A stretch of DNA of 64,000 bases. Source: Trebonia sp963836195 (GTDB taxonomy: Bacteria > Actinomycetota > Actinomycetes > Streptosporangiales > Streptosporangiaceae). The notes under the pieces are model-generated. The model worked only from the letters and a program-made list of their open reading frames with translations. It was not told where the DNA came from and did no database searches. The stretch spans positions 1-64,000 of the forward strand of contig CAWIIX010000019.1 in NCBI GenBank assembly GCA_963836195.1, written 5' to 3'. Position numbers and translations under genes: made by a program. This document shows, piece after piece, positions 1 through 9,086 of this stretch. Position 1 is the stretch's first letter. The number at the start of each line of letters is the position of its first letter.

Positions 1-1126
1 TTTCAAAGCGCGCGACGGTCACCGGAACGGGGGAGTCGGCGTAGCGGGCGACCACCGCGCAGGCCAGCTCGCCCAGGTCGAGTGGGTCGCCCCGGCGGCC
101 CAGGTCGCCGTGGTCGGCCTGCTCGTCCAGCCGGGCGAGCAGCAGCAGGTCCTCGGTCAGCCGGGAGAGCCGGAGGGTGTCGGCCAGCACGTCGCGGGCG
201 GTCGACGCCCAGTCCTGCCCGGCCGGGTGGTCGAGCGCCACCTCGAGCTGGGCCCGGATCGACGCGATGGGCGAGCGCAGCTCGTGGGCGGTGTCGGAGA
301 CGAGCGAGCGCTGCCGCTGCTGGGCCGAGCTCAGCCGGGAGAGCATGTCGTTGAGCGTCAGCGCCAGCGACCGGACCTCGTCCCGTGCCTCCGGCACCGG
401 AAGGTCCGCGGGCACCCCGGCCCCGGTGACCCGGGCCGCGCCCCGTCGGATGCGGTCGATCGGGCGCAGGGTGGAGCCGACCGCCAGCCAGGTGGCCCCG
501 ACGAACACGATGAACAGGACCGGCGTGCCGAGGATGAGCCCGTGCGCCACCACCTGCAGGCTGTCGGCGGCGGAGCTGTACGGGACGGCGGCGATCACCA
601 GATCCCCGTCGTCGGCGCGCACCACCGCGACCCGCAGCAGCGACGGCATGTCGAAGGGCCCGCCGGGCACCAGGATCGCCGAGTTGCCGTTGGCGAGCGC
701 CGCCGCCTGCGCCGGCGGCACCATCGGGACCAGCCGGTCGGCGTCGGCCGACACGTTGACGATCTGCCCGGACGGCCCGAGCACCTGGATCGTGACGGTC
801 CCGGCGGCGACCGGCACCGGGTCGGGCAGCCGGTTCGCGTTGATCAGCGCCGCGACCTCGGTCGCGCCCGATCGGGCGGTGTCGTCCACTGACCGGGTGA
901 GCGAGACCCGGAGCGTGTTGAGCAGCAGCAGATCGCCCGCCACCAGCGCCACCAGCAGGCCGAGGGCCGCGATGAGGGTGACCCGGGCCCGCAGGCCGCG
1001 CCGCCGCCACCAGCGCACAAGCACCGGCCCGAGGCCGTGCCGCAGCCACCACCGGCCGAACCGCCGGGCGCGGCGGCCGAACCGCCGGGCGCGTCCGGCG
1101 TCGGGCCGCGGGCCCTGTTCAGCCAC
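1..1126 (-). CDS. Sensor histidine kinase, C-terminus cut by window edge
   Basis: Membrane sensor kinase that would phosphorylate the response regulator encoded just upstream. About 375 codons are visible. A basic N-terminus is followed by a membrane segment (residues about 49-69), an extracytoplasmic loop, a second membrane segment (about 196-217), a HAMP region, and a dimerisation/phosphoacceptor helix with SDTAHELRSPIASIR (His near residue 280). The ATP-binding domain lies beyond the window. I chose the GTG start because it overlaps the regulator stop by 8 bases and keeps one frame through both membrane segments, which suggests translational coupling. The input signal is not evident from sequence. 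Confidence 0.9.
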   Translation of the reverse strand, partial: MAEQGPRPDAGRARRFGRRARRFGRWWLRHGLGPVLVRWWRRRGLRARVTLIAALGLLVALVAGDLLLLNTLRVSLTRSVDDTARSGATEVAALINANRLPDPVPVAAGTVTIQVLGPSGQIVNVSADADRLVPMVPPAQAAALANGNSAILVPGGPFDMPSLLRVAVVRADDGDLVIAAVPYSSAADSLQVVAHGLILGTPVLFIVFVGATWLAVGSTLRPIDRIRRGAARVTGAGVPADLPVPEARDEVRSLALTLNDMLSRLSSAQQRQRSLVSDTAHELRSPIASIRAQLEVALDHPAGQDWASTARDVLADTLRLSRLTEDLLLLARLDEQADHGDLGRRGDPLDLGELACAVVARYADSPVPVTVARFE

Positions 1127-1799
1127 CGTCGGCCGCCAGCAGGTAGCCCGCCCCGCGGATGGTCTTCACGGCCGCCCGCCCGTAGGGCGCGTCGATCTTC
1201 CGCCGCAGGTACCCGACGTAGACCTCGACCACGTTGAGGTCGGCGATCTCATCCGGGTCATCCCAGACGTGCGACAGCAGCTCGGCCTTGGACACGACCT
1301 CACCGCACCGCCGCATCAGGTACTCGAGGAGGGCGAACTCCCTGGCCGTGAGCTGCACCACCGCCGCACCGCGCTGCACCGAGCGGGACCCGGGGTCGAG
1401 GGCCAGGTCCCCGGCCCGCAGCACGGTCGGCCGGGGAACCGCCCCCCGGCGCAGCAGCGCCCGCAGCCGCGCCGCCAGCACGACGTAGGAGAACGGCTTG
1501 ACCAGGTAGTCGTCCGCGCCGATGTCGAGCCCGTCGGCCAGGTCGTACTCGCCGTCCTTGGCCGACAGAAACAGCAGCGGCACCCAGTTCTCCTCGGCCC
1601 GCAGCTGCGTGCAGACGGTGTAGCCGGACATGCCCGGCAGCATGATGTCGAGCACGACGCCGTCGTAGCCGCCCTCGCGGGCCATGTGCAGTCCCGTGAC
1701 CCCGTCAAAGGCCAGGTCTACGGCGAACCCCGACGCCTCGAGGCCGCGCTTCACCGCGGCGGCTAGCCGCCGCTCGTCCTCCACGACAAGCACGCGCAT
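1119..1799 (-). CDS. OmpR/PhoB-family response regulator
   Basis: DNA-binding response regulator of 226 residues, normal length for the family. The receiver domain starts MRVLVVEDERR, with an acidic pocket (E7, D8), phosphoacceptor Asp51 in GVVLDIMLPGMSG, and the conserved Lys in YLVKPF. A C-terminal winged helix follows, with YLRRKID and TIRGAGYLL. The ATG of MRVLVVEDE is used; the frame stays open upstream but adds nothing conserved. It is co-transcribed with the kinase. Three TCTCAG repeats upstream suggest autoregulation, which is an inference from spacing only. Confidence 0.93.
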   Translation of the reverse strand: MRVLVVEDERRLAAAVKRGLEASGFAVDLAFDGVTGLHMAREGGYDGVVLDIMLPGMSGYTVCTQLRAEENWVPLLFLSAKDGEYDLADGLDIGADDYLVKPFSYVVLAARLRALLRRGAVPRPTVLRAGDLALDPGSRSVQRGAAVVQLTAREFALLEYLMRRCGEVVSKAELLSHVWDDPDEIADLNVVEVYVGYLRRKIDAPYGRAAVKTIRGAGYLLAADGG

Positions 1800-1843
1800 G
1801 GGTACAGTGTCGCCGAGGGGCGGCGCCGCGCGCACCACCACGC

Positions 1844-1870
1844 TCTCAGCCGCCTCTCAGCGGTTCTCAG
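1844..1870. promoter_or_regulatory. Triple TCTCAG direct repeat, candidate response-regulator site
   Basis: TCTCAG occurs at 1844, 1855 and 1865, spaced 11 and 10 bases, in the divergent region between the response regulator and the LolA-like gene. Direct repeats one helical turn apart are the usual layout of OmpR-family binding sites. The same hexamer or its CTCAG core recurs with 11-base spacing at 6759 and 10660. Confidence 0.5.
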
Positions 1871-1923
1871 CAACGTCACAGCGGGGTCAGAGCAGAGTAA
1901 TCCTCGAGACGCGAGGAGGAGAC

Positions 1924-3090
1924 ATGGCAATGAAGATGTCCAGGCGGGCCCGGTGGGCAGTCCCGGCCACCGGAGTGGCGGTCACGGCCGCGGTGATCGC
2001 CGGCCTGCAGATCCCGTCCGCCCAGGCCTCGCCCACCCTGCCCGCCCGCTCCCCGGCCCAGCTGCTGGCCGAGGTCGGCACCGACGCCAGCCTGCCGCCG
2101 CTGACCGGGACCATGGTGGAGACGACCGACCTCGGCCTGCCGCAGCTGCCCCAGGTCGGCAACGCGACCTCGCTGTCCTCGATGCTCACCGGCTCGCACA
2201 CGATGAAGATCTACTACCAGGACGCGCGGCAGTTCCGGGTGTCGATCCCGCAGCCGGAATCCGAGATCGACGTGATCAGGAACGGCGCCACCGCCTGGCT
2301 GTGGAACTCGACCGAGAACTCGGTCGACAAGTTCACCCTGTCGGCCAGCGGCAAGGGCAAGGCCGCGCACCTGAAGTCGGAGCTCCCGAGCACGCCGCTC
2401 ACCCCCCAGCAGGCCGCCAACGAGCTGCTCAAGGCGGTCGGCAAGACCACCGTGGTCTCGGTCGAGGCCAACGTCATGGTGGCGGGCGAGCCCAGCTACC
2501 AGCTCGTCCTCGCGCCCAGGGACGACCGTTCGCTGATCGGCAAGGTGACGATCGCGATCGACGCCAAGTACAACGTCCCGCTGCGGGTCCAGGTATACGC
2601 CAAGGGCGCGGCCAGCCCGGCGTTCCAGTTCGGTTTCACGGCCATCCAGTTCACGTCCCCGGCCGCGGCCAACTACGACTTCAGCCCGCCGCACGGCGCG
2701 ACCGTTAACGTCGTCAACGGGAGCAACGGCAGCCAGAAGTCGGCCGGCGGCAACTCGACTTCCAGCGGCTTCGGCAGCTACGGGAAGAGCTGGCTCACGG
2801 TCGCGGAGCTCCCGCAGCAGGACCTCATGCAGGGAATCGGCGCGGGCGGCCTGAAGTCCGCCAACTCGGCTGCGCCCACCGGCAACGGCCCGGCCGGCGT
2901 GGTCGGCGGCGACTCGCAGGCGGTGATCAGCAACCTGATCGGGGCGGCGAAGCCGGTGCACGGCGCCTGGGGGAGCGGCACCCTCCTCACCACCAGCCTG
3001 TTCTCGATGCTGATGACGAACGGCGAGGTCTACATCGGCGCGGTCGAGCCCAGCGTCCTCTACGCGGCCGTAGGTCACGCCACCCCATGA
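1924..3090 (+). CDS. LolA/RseB-like secreted lipid-binding protein
   Basis: Predicted exported protein of 388 residues. A signal peptide ends at SAQA near residue 35, and a beta-rich domain follows with the look of actinobacterial LolA/MucB-like proteins (AWLWNS near residue 120, then LVLAPRDDRSLIGKVTIAID). The ATG is preceded by GAGGAGGA. The stop overlaps the start of the ABC ATPase by four bases, so the three genes form an operon. The protein may present a lipid or lipoprotein to the exporter; the substrate is unknown. Family assignment rests on fold-like features and context rather than on a strict motif. Confidence 0.7.
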   Translation: MAMKMSRRARWAVPATGVAVTAAVIAGLQIPSAQASPTLPARSPAQLLAEVGTDASLPPLTGTMVETTDLGLPQLPQVGNATSLSSMLTGSHTMKIYYQDARQFRVSIPQPESEIDVIRNGATAWLWNSTENSVDKFTLSASGKGKAAHLKSELPSTPLTPQQAANELLKAVGKTTVVSVEANVMVAGEPSYQLVLAPRDDRSLIGKVTIAIDAKYNVPLRVQVYAKGAASPAFQFGFTAIQFTSPAAANYDFSPPHGATVNVVNGSNGSQKSAGGNSTSSGFGSYGKSWLTVAELPQQDLMQGIGAGGLKSANSAAPTGNGPAGVVGGDSQAVISNLIGAAKPVHGAWGSGTLLTTSLFSMLMTNGEVYIGAVEPSVLYAAVGHATP

Positions 3091-4091
3091 CCGAGTCATC
3101 GTCGGGGGGTCGACCCCCCGTGCCCCCCGGGGGCACCCCCGAGACGCAGCACAATGACCCGGAGCTGGCGATCGCCAGCTCCGGGCTGACCAAGCGGTTC
3201 AGGGGCGGCCAGCTGGCGGTTGACCAGGTGGACCTGGCGGTGCCCCGGGGGTCGGTCTACGGGTTCCTCGGGCCGAACGGGTCGGGCAAGACGACCACGA
3301 TCCGGATGCTGCTCGGCCTCGCCTACCCGACCAGCGGGTCGGCTCACGTGCTGGGGGTGCCGATGCCGGAAGGCGCGGTCCGGGTGCTCTCCCGGGTCGG
3401 GTCGCTGGTCGAGGGCCCGGCGTTCTACCCGTACCTGTCGGGCTGGGACAACCTGGCCCGCTACGACGCGGCCGACGCCTCGGTCTCGGCCCGGACGGCG
3501 CGGGCCAGGATCGATGCCGCGCTTGACCGGGTGGGCCTCGCCGCCGCCGCCAAGAAGAAGTTCCGCAACTACTCCCTGGGCATGAAGCAGCGGCTCGCGA
3601 TCGCGGCCGCTCTGATGGTGGAGCGCGACCTGATCGTCCTCGACGAGCCGACCAACGGACTCGACCCGCAGGGCACCCGCGAGGTCCGCACGCTGATCCG
3701 GCAGATCGCGGCCGAGGGGATCACCGTCTTCGTCTCCTCGCACCTGCTGGCCGAGGTCGAGCAGGTATCCACCCACGTCGGCGTGATGCGCGCGGGCAAG
3801 CTGGTCTTCCAGGGCGAGCTGGGCGCGCTGCGACGCACCGCCGCCCCCAGGGTCGCGGTCCGCACGCCCGACCTGACGGCAGCGGCCGAGGTCATGAAGA
3901 AGCTCGGCCTGGCCGATCCGGTCGCGGGCGACGACGCGATCACGGCCGAACTCGGCGACGTACAGCCGGAGAGCGTCACCGCCGAGCTGGTGCACGCAGG
4001 GGTCGCGGTCCGCGCTCTGACCGTGGAGTCCCCCAGCCTTGAGGACCTTTTCGTCGGCCTGACGGGGGAGGGCTTCGATGTCGAACATTGA
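3087..4091 (+). CDS. ABC transporter ATP-binding protein (ABC-2 type)
   Basis: Cytoplasmic ATPase of 334 residues driving the ABC-2 exporter with the next gene. Walker A is GPNGSGKTTT (about residue 63), the signature is YSLGMKQR (about 162) and Walker B is LIVLDEPTNGLDP (about 183), followed by the switch His in SSHLLAEVE. The C-terminal extension resembles BcrA/antibiotic-type exporters. Its start overlaps the LolA-like stop (ATGA) and its end overlaps the permease start by 14 bases, which is tight coupling. Substrate not determinable. Confidence 0.92.
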   Translation: MTESSSGGRPPVPPGGTPETQHNDPELAIASSGLTKRFRGGQLAVDQVDLAVPRGSVYGFLGPNGSGKTTTIRMLLGLAYPTSGSAHVLGVPMPEGAVRVLSRVGSLVEGPAFYPYLSGWDNLARYDAADASVSARTARARIDAALDRVGLAAAAKKKFRNYSLGMKQRLAIAAALMVERDLIVLDEPTNGLDPQGTREVRTLIRQIAAEGITVFVSSHLLAEVEQVSTHVGVMRAGKLVFQGELGALRRTAAPRVAVRTPDLTAAAEVMKKLGLADPVAGDDAITAELGDVQPESVTAELVHAGVAVRALTVESPSLEDLFVGLTGEGFDVEH

Positions 4092-5001
4092 GCTGACCAG
4101 CGCCGATCTGACGTCCGCCCAGCCGGTCGGTCGGGCAGGAGCCGGACCAGAGCCGGCCGGGCCCGTTCGGGCAAATCTGAGATTTTTCGCCAACGAGCTC
4201 CGGATCACCTTCTTCCGCCGCCGCAACCAGCTGCTGCTGCTCGTGGCGGCGCTGTTCCCGCTGCTGATCGGGATCGGCCTGAAGGCGGCGGCGCCGCACG
4301 GCGGCCGCGGGAACGGGCCGGGCTCGGGCAGCGCCGCGTTCTTCAACCAGCTGGCCGGCAACGGCGTGTTCCTCACCTTTATCGCGCTGTCGCTGCTGCT
4401 CATCCTGGTGCTGCCGGTGGTGGTGGCGGTCGTGGCGGGCGACTCGATCGCGGGCGAGGCGGGCTACGGCACCCTCCGCTACCTGCTCGCGGTCCCGGCC
4501 GGCCGCACCCGGCTGCTCATCGTGAAATACGCGACGATCGTCGTGTGGTGCATGTCGGCGGTGTTCATCGTCGCGGCGGTTGCGCTGGTCGTGGGGGTGG
4601 CGCTGTTCCCGGTCGGCCCGGTGACGCTGCTCTCCGGCGACACCGTCTCGCTCGGGGCCGGCCTGGTCCGGGTGCTCCTGGTGACGGTCTACGTCTGCGC
4701 GGCGATGGCGGCCATCGGCGCGATCGGGCTGGCGATCTCGACGTTCACCGAGCACTCGATCGGCGCCATCGCGGCGCTGATGATCCTGATCGTCACCAGC
4801 GAGGTGGTGGACACGATCCCGCAGTTCGCGGTGGTGGCGCCGTACCTGCCGACGCACTGGTGGAACTCCTTCGACGCCCTGCTGCGGACCCCGGTCGACA
4901 CCACCACGCTGTGGCACGGCCTGCTCTCGTTCGCCGTTTACGCGGTGCTGTTCTTCCTCATCGCCTGGGCCCGCTTCACCTCATCGGACGTCACCAGCTA
5001 G
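4078..5001 (+). CDS. ABC-2 type transporter permease
   Basis: Integral membrane partner of the preceding ATPase, 307 residues. It has a cytoplasmic N-terminus, then about six hydrophobic segments (for example LLLLVAALFPLLIGIGL, LSLLLILVLPVVVAVVAG, VFIVAAVALVVGVALF, MAAIGAIGLAI, LLSFAVYAVLFFLIAWA). The DSIAGE segment after the second helix is typical of ABC-2 permeases. It overlaps the ATPase gene by 14 bases. It is likely an efflux or lipid-export permease, possibly linked to cell-envelope stress through the adjacent two-component system (inference). Confidence 0.88.
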   Translation: MSNIELTSADLTSAQPVGRAGAGPEPAGPVRANLRFFANELRITFFRRRNQLLLLVAALFPLLIGIGLKAAAPHGGRGNGPGSGSAAFFNQLAGNGVFLTFIALSLLLILVLPVVVAVVAGDSIAGEAGYGTLRYLLAVPAGRTRLLIVKYATIVVWCMSAVFIVAAVALVVGVALFPVGPVTLLSGDTVSLGAGLVRVLLVTVYVCAAMAAIGAIGLAISTFTEHSIGAIAALMILIVTSEVVDTIPQFAVVAPYLPTHWWNSFDALLRTPVDTTTLWHGLLSFAVYAVLFFLIAWARFTSSDVTS

Positions 5002-5014
5002 CGCGCACGCCCGG

Positions 5015-6709
5015 CTACCAGGTGAAGTCCTCTTCCCAGAATTCCGTGCTGCCCCGGGTACCGCGGGCGTCGGGTTCCTGGGCGCGGAGGTCGACCCGGC
5101 GGATCTTGCCCGAGATGGTCTTGGGCAGGTCGCCGAACTCGACCCGGCGGATCCGCTTATAGCCGGGAACTCGCTCGCGACAGAACCGCATGATGTCTTG
5201 AGCCAGCTCCGGCCCGGGAATCGCGTCCGCCGTGAGCAGGACGTAGGCCTTGGGAACGGCGAGGCGGAGCGGGTCGGGCGACGGGACGACGGCGGCCTCG
5301 GTGATCGCCGGGTGCTGGATCAGCACGGACTCGAGCTCGAAGGGGGAGATCCGGTAGTCGGAGGCCTTGAAGACGTCGTCGCTTCGGCCGACGTAGGTGA
5401 CGTAGCCGTCGTCGTCGGAGGTGGCGACGTCGCCGGTGTGGTAGAAACCGCCGCGCATCGCGTCGGCCTCCCGCTCGGGATCGCCCTGGTAGCCGGTCAT
5501 CAGGCCGAGCGGGCGGCGCGCGAGATCGAGGCAGATCTCGCCGTCGCGGCCGGGCTCGCCGGTGACCGGATCGACCAGCACGACCGGATAGCCCGGCAGC
5601 GGCCGGCCCATCGACCCGGGCTTGAGCGGCTGGCCCGGCGTGTTGCCGATCTGCGCGGTGGTCTCGGTCTGGCCGAACCCGTCCCGCACGGTGATCCCCC
5701 AGGCCCTGCGGACCTGCTCGATCACCTCCGGGTTGAGCGGCTCGCCCGCGGCCACGCACTCGCGCAGCCCGGCGGTATTCGCGGCCGACAGGTCGGCCTG
5801 GATGAGCATCCGCCACACCGTCGGCGGCGCGCAGAACGTGGTCACACCGCAGTCGCCGAGCGCGGCCAGCAGCCCGGGGGCGCTGAACCTCGACTGGTTG
5901 AGTATCAGGATCGTGGCCTGGGCGTTCCACGGGGCGAAGAAGTTGGACCACGCGTGCTTGGCCCAGCCGGGGGAGGAGATGTTCAGGTGCACGTCGCCCG
6001 GCTTGATGCCGATCCAGTACATGGTCGACAGATGGCCGACCGGGTAGCTGACCTGCGTGTGCCCGACCAGCTTGGGCTCGGACGTGGTGCCCGAGGTGAA
6101 GTAGAGCAGCAGCGGGTCGTCCGCCAGCGTCACGCCGTCCGGCGTGAACTCCTCCGGGGCCAGCGCCGCGCCGGCGTAGCTGTGCCAGCCGTCGGCGTCG
6201 CCCCCGACCACGACCCGGGTCCACTCGCCGGGGACGCCGGCGAACTTCGCCGCCTGCGCCTGCTCGGCCACCACGTGCCGCACGTCGCCCCGCGACACCC
6301 GGTCTTCCAGGTCGGCCGACTGCAGCAGCGTCGACGCGGGGATGATGACCGCGCCCAGCTTCATCGCCGCCAGCATGACCTCCCACAGCGGGACGACGTT
6401 GCCCAGCATGAGCAGCACCCGGTCGCCGCGCCGCACCCCGAGCCCGCGCAGCCAGGTCGCGACCTGCGACGACCGCGCCGCCAGGCGCCCGTAGCTGACC
6501 GCCTCATCGGACCCGTCGTCGCCGACCACCCGCAGCGCGATCCGGTCGGGATGCTCGGCCGCGATCGCGTCGAACCAGTCGAGTGCCCAGTTGAACTCGC
6601 CCAGCTCCGGCCAGCTGAACTCGGCGCGGGCCGCGTCGTAATCCTCGCGGTGGTTCAGCAGCAGGTCACGGGCCGCGCGGAAGGCGGTGGGGGAGGCGTC
6701 GTTGCGCAT
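5015..6709 (-). CDS. AMP-dependent acyl-CoA synthetase/ligase
   Basis: Adenylate-forming enzyme of 564 residues that should activate a carboxylic acid to acyl-AMP and then the CoA thioester. The ATP/AMP motif is LLYFTSGTTSEPKL, the adenine-binding motif is DGFGQTE, then YHTGDVATSDDDGYVTYVGR and the hinge DDVFKASDYRISP. The catalytic C-terminal lysine is in PKTISGKIRR. Length and layout fit acetyl/medium-chain acyl-CoA synthetases (AcsM-like). The internal ATG of MRNDASPT is preferred over one ten codons upstream, which adds non-conserved sequence. Convergent with the ABC operon. Confidence 0.92.
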   Translation of the reverse strand: MRNDASPTAFRAARDLLLNHREDYDAARAEFSWPELGEFNWALDWFDAIAAEHPDRIALRVVGDDGSDEAVSYGRLAARSSQVATWLRGLGVRRGDRVLLMLGNVVPLWEVMLAAMKLGAVIIPASTLLQSADLEDRVSRGDVRHVVAEQAQAAKFAGVPGEWTRVVVGGDADGWHSYAGAALAPEEFTPDGVTLADDPLLLYFTSGTTSEPKLVGHTQVSYPVGHLSTMYWIGIKPGDVHLNISSPGWAKHAWSNFFAPWNAQATILILNQSRFSAPGLLAALGDCGVTTFCAPPTVWRMLIQADLSAANTAGLRECVAAGEPLNPEVIEQVRRAWGITVRDGFGQTETTAQIGNTPGQPLKPGSMGRPLPGYPVVLVDPVTGEPGRDGEICLDLARRPLGLMTGYQGDPEREADAMRGGFYHTGDVATSDDDGYVTYVGRSDDVFKASDYRISPFELESVLIQHPAITEAAVVPSPDPLRLAVPKAYVLLTADAIPGPELAQDIMRFCRERVPGYKRIRRVEFGDLPKTISGKIRRVDLRAQEPDARGTRGSTEFWEEDFTW

Positions 6710-6758
6710 TGCCCCATGATTCCAGCAGCGCGTCCGCAAGCAAAGTCGGGCCTCGCGG

Positions 6759-6775
6759 TCTCAGAGGATTCTCAG
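6759..6775. promoter_or_regulatory. Tandem TCTCAG pair upstream of the ApbE operon
   Basis: TCTCAG at 6759 and 6770, exactly 11 bases apart, in the short divergent gap between the acyl-CoA ligase and the small membrane protein/apbE unit. It matches the repeat before the response-regulator gene. Candidate activator site, inferred from sequence only. Confidence 0.45.
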
Positions 6776-6822
6776 ATCGAGCTCGAACCGGTCCCTCAGC
6801 CGGCCGTGGCACACTGGTTGAC

Positions 6823-7270
6823 ATGGATAGCTGGGACGACCGCGACGGCGGACCGCGCGACCACTACCGCGGCCAGGGCCGCGACCGGGTCGCCGGTCAG
6901 GCGAGCGCGCGGCAGCTCGCGCGGGCCGTGGCCGAGCGCGAGCAGGGCAGGCGGCGGCTGACCGCCACCACGGTGACGGCGTCGTTCGCGAGCGTGGCGG
7001 TGGCGGGGGCGGTGATAGCGGTCCTCCCCGGGACGACGCACGCCTCGGTCAAGCACTCCGGAACGTCGTCGAGCAGCAGCTCCACGGGTACCGGGTCGTC
7101 CGGCTCCTCCTCGAACTCCAACTCCTCGAACTCCTCGAACTCCTCCGAACAGCTCGAACAGCTCGAACAGCTCCAACAGCTCCAACAGCTCCTCCACCCT
7201 CCAGTCACCGGCGAGCTCCCCGAGCCAGTCCAACGGCAGCGCCTCATCGACCTCGGGCGGGACCTCCTAG
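6823..7270 (+). CDS. Small Ser/Asn-rich membrane protein, frameshifted in its repeat
   Basis: Single-pass membrane protein, unrecognised family. A charged N-terminus (MDSWDDRDGG) is followed by a hydrophobic segment near residue 50-70 and a tail of Ser/Asn repeats (SSNSSNSS). One extra C in the repeat near 7146 moves translation into another frame that runs straight on into apbE. Removing one base restores a 148-residue protein ending TSGGTS at the TAG at 7268-7270. The distance from ATG to TAG is 448, so one base is exactly the surplus. It precedes apbE by 5 bases and is probably its operon partner. Confidence 0.6.
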
Positions 7271-7275
7271 CGCTG

Positions 7276-8295
7276 ATGAGCGAGTCGTCCGCGCTCCCAG
7301 GCGAACCGGCCGAGGTCGATGCCCAGCCGGAATTCGCCGCCTGGCGGGCGCTGGGCATGCTCATCCAGCTCGGGGTGACCGACGCCGCCAAGCTCGCCCC
7401 GGCCCGCGCGCTGCTCGAGGACGACCTGGCCGCGCTCGACCTCGCCTGCAGCCGCTTCCGGCCCGACTCCGAGCTGGTGGCGGTCGGGAACGCCGCCCGC
7501 AGCGCCGAAGGTCCGGTCACGGTCCCGGTCAGCCACCTGCTGGCCGAGGCGGTCGAGGTCAGCCTGCGAGCGGCCGAGCTGACCGACGGCGACGTGGACC
7601 CCACGATCGGCGGGGTCATGGCGGCGCTCGGCTACGACCGGGACTTCGCCCAGCTCGAGTCGGCCGCGACGTCAACGACGAGGCAAACGGCCGCGGGCGC
7701 AGCCCCCGCCACTGTCGGCGTCCGGACGATCCCGGGCTGGCGCTCGGTCTCGGTCGACGTCGCGGCCGGGAAGCTGACGGTCCCGGCCGGCGTCCAGCTC
7801 GACCTCGGCGCGACCGTGAAGGGCTGGGCGGCCGACTGCTCGGCGGCGAAAATCGCCGACCGCCTCGGCTGCGGCGTCCTCGTCAGCCTGGGCGGCGACA
7901 CCGCCGTGGCCGGCCCGCCGCCAACCGAGGCCGGCTGGCCGATCCGCGTGCAGGACACCACCCTTCCGCTCGAGGACACCCCCGACGGCCCGAGCCAGGT
8001 GGTGTCGATCCGCAGCGGCGGCCTCGCCACCTCGTCAACCGCCGCGCGCCGCTGGCACCACGGCGGCGACGTGCTTCATCACATCCTCGACCCGCGCACC
8101 GGCCTGCCCGCCGCCCCGGTCTGGCGGACGGTCTCGGTCGCGGCCGCGACCTGCGCCGACGCCAACACCGCCGCCACCGCCGCGATCATCAGAGGGCATC
8201 GCGCCCCGGCCTGGCTGGCGAGCCTCAACCTCCCCGCCCGCCTGGTATCGGTCGACGGCGCAATCACCACCGTCGCCAACTGGCCTAGCCGATAG
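7276..8295 (+). CDS. apbE: FAD:protein FMN transferase (ApbE family)
   Basis: Covalently attaches FMN to Thr/Ser of target flavoproteins, 339 residues. Visible motifs are VDPTIGG, LDLGATVKGWAAD, VLVSLGGDTAVAG, the nucleotide/metal-binding region HHILDPRTGLPA, and TCADANTAATAA (usually TCADALATA). The start is the ATG six bases after the upstream TAG. In the sequence as given, the frame is open back into the preceding gene because of the frame change there. Its partners are probably the membrane redox proteins at 8.3 and 10.8-13 kb. No obvious FMN-acceptor domain protein was found in the window. Confidence 0.88.
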   Translation: MSESSALPGEPAEVDAQPEFAAWRALGMLIQLGVTDAAKLAPARALLEDDLAALDLACSRFRPDSELVAVGNAARSAEGPVTVPVSHLLAEAVEVSLRAAELTDGDVDPTIGGVMAALGYDRDFAQLESAATSTTRQTAAGAAPATVGVRTIPGWRSVSVDVAAGKLTVPAGVQLDLGATVKGWAADCSAAKIADRLGCGVLVSLGGDTAVAGPPPTEAGWPIRVQDTTLPLEDTPDGPSQVVSIRSGGLATSSTAARRWHHGGDVLHHILDPRTGLPAAPVWRTVSVAAATCADANTAATAAIIRGHRAPAWLASLNLPARLVSVDGAITTVANWPSR

Positions 8296-8983
8296 GCTCC
8301 CACTTACCCGTCAGATGGACGGTGAGCAGTGCGATCACTAGCCCGGCCAGAAGCGAGGCGACCAGCAGCGCTAGCCGGGCGCCACGGCCGCCGAGGATTT
8401 CGATCGCCCGGCGGCTGTGCCGGCCGGCGATGACGCGCACGCCTGTCTCGCCCTCCGGGGCGGAGACGCCGCGAGCCTCGGCGACGAGCAGCCCCGGCAG
8501 CCGCCACACGTAGGCGAGCACGTGGATGGCCATGAAGAACAGCCACGCGATGAACGAGAGCCGGTGCAGCTGCAGCCACCCGGTTGGTCCGCCGTAGTGG
8601 CTCGGGCCGGTGACCGCGAGCATGATCCCGGAGCCGAATACGCACGCCGTCAGCACCATGTTGATCGGCCCGATGACCCGCAGCAGCGGCGCCGGCGGCC
8701 CCTTGCGCCGGTACGGCTCGCTCCCGGTGTAGTAGCGGGCGAAGCGGTAGAGGACCGACCCCGCCTTGAGGGTGACCGGGCCGAGGAGCAGCATGCCCAA
8801 GAACACATGCAGGGTGAGCAGGCGGCCGATCCGCAAGATCGTGTAACCCTCGACGGCCAGCAGGATCAGCAGCACCGCCCCGGTTATCGCGGTCAGCCGC
8901 TCGTTGCCCTCGGCTCCGCCGGACCGCTGGGCAGCCTCGCGTGTGTGGGCCGCAGGAGCTTGCGGCGCGTCTGGATACGACAC
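8285..8983 (-). CDS. Multi-helix b-type cytochrome-like membrane protein
   Basis: Membrane protein of 232 residues with about five hydrophobic helices and conserved-looking histidines placed for haem (LTLHVFLGMLLLGP, LQLHRLSFIAWLFFMAIHVLAYVW). The two spaced His in the last pair resemble cytochrome b561/ferric-reductase-like or DUF4405-type proteins. It overlaps the 3' end of apbE by 11 bases, convergently. It is likely part of the same electron-transfer block, although read from the opposite strand. The exact family is uncertain. Confidence 0.65.
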   Translation of the reverse strand: MSYPDAPQAPAAHTREAAQRSGGAEGNERLTAITGAVLLILLAVEGYTILRIGRLLTLHVFLGMLLLGPVTLKAGSVLYRFARYYTGSEPYRRKGPPAPLLRVIGPINMVLTACVFGSGIMLAVTGPSHYGGPTGWLQLHRLSFIAWLFFMAIHVLAYVWRLPGLLVAEARGVSAPEGETGVRVIAGRHSRRAIEILGGRGARLALLVASLLAGLVIALLTVHLTGKWEPIG

Positions 8984-9086
8984 GGCCTCAGGGTAGGCGC
9001 GTGACGGCTCGCCTCGCGTCGGCCGGAAGGACGATGATCGCGCGCCGCGCCCTCATCCGCGAGGCGGACGCGGGCGCGCGGCGACA

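Noticed and set aside
177..1766. Long plus-strand open frame opposite the two-component system
   Set aside because: It mirrors the real minus-strand kinase and regulator, which carry all family motifs. High GC keeps antisense frames open.
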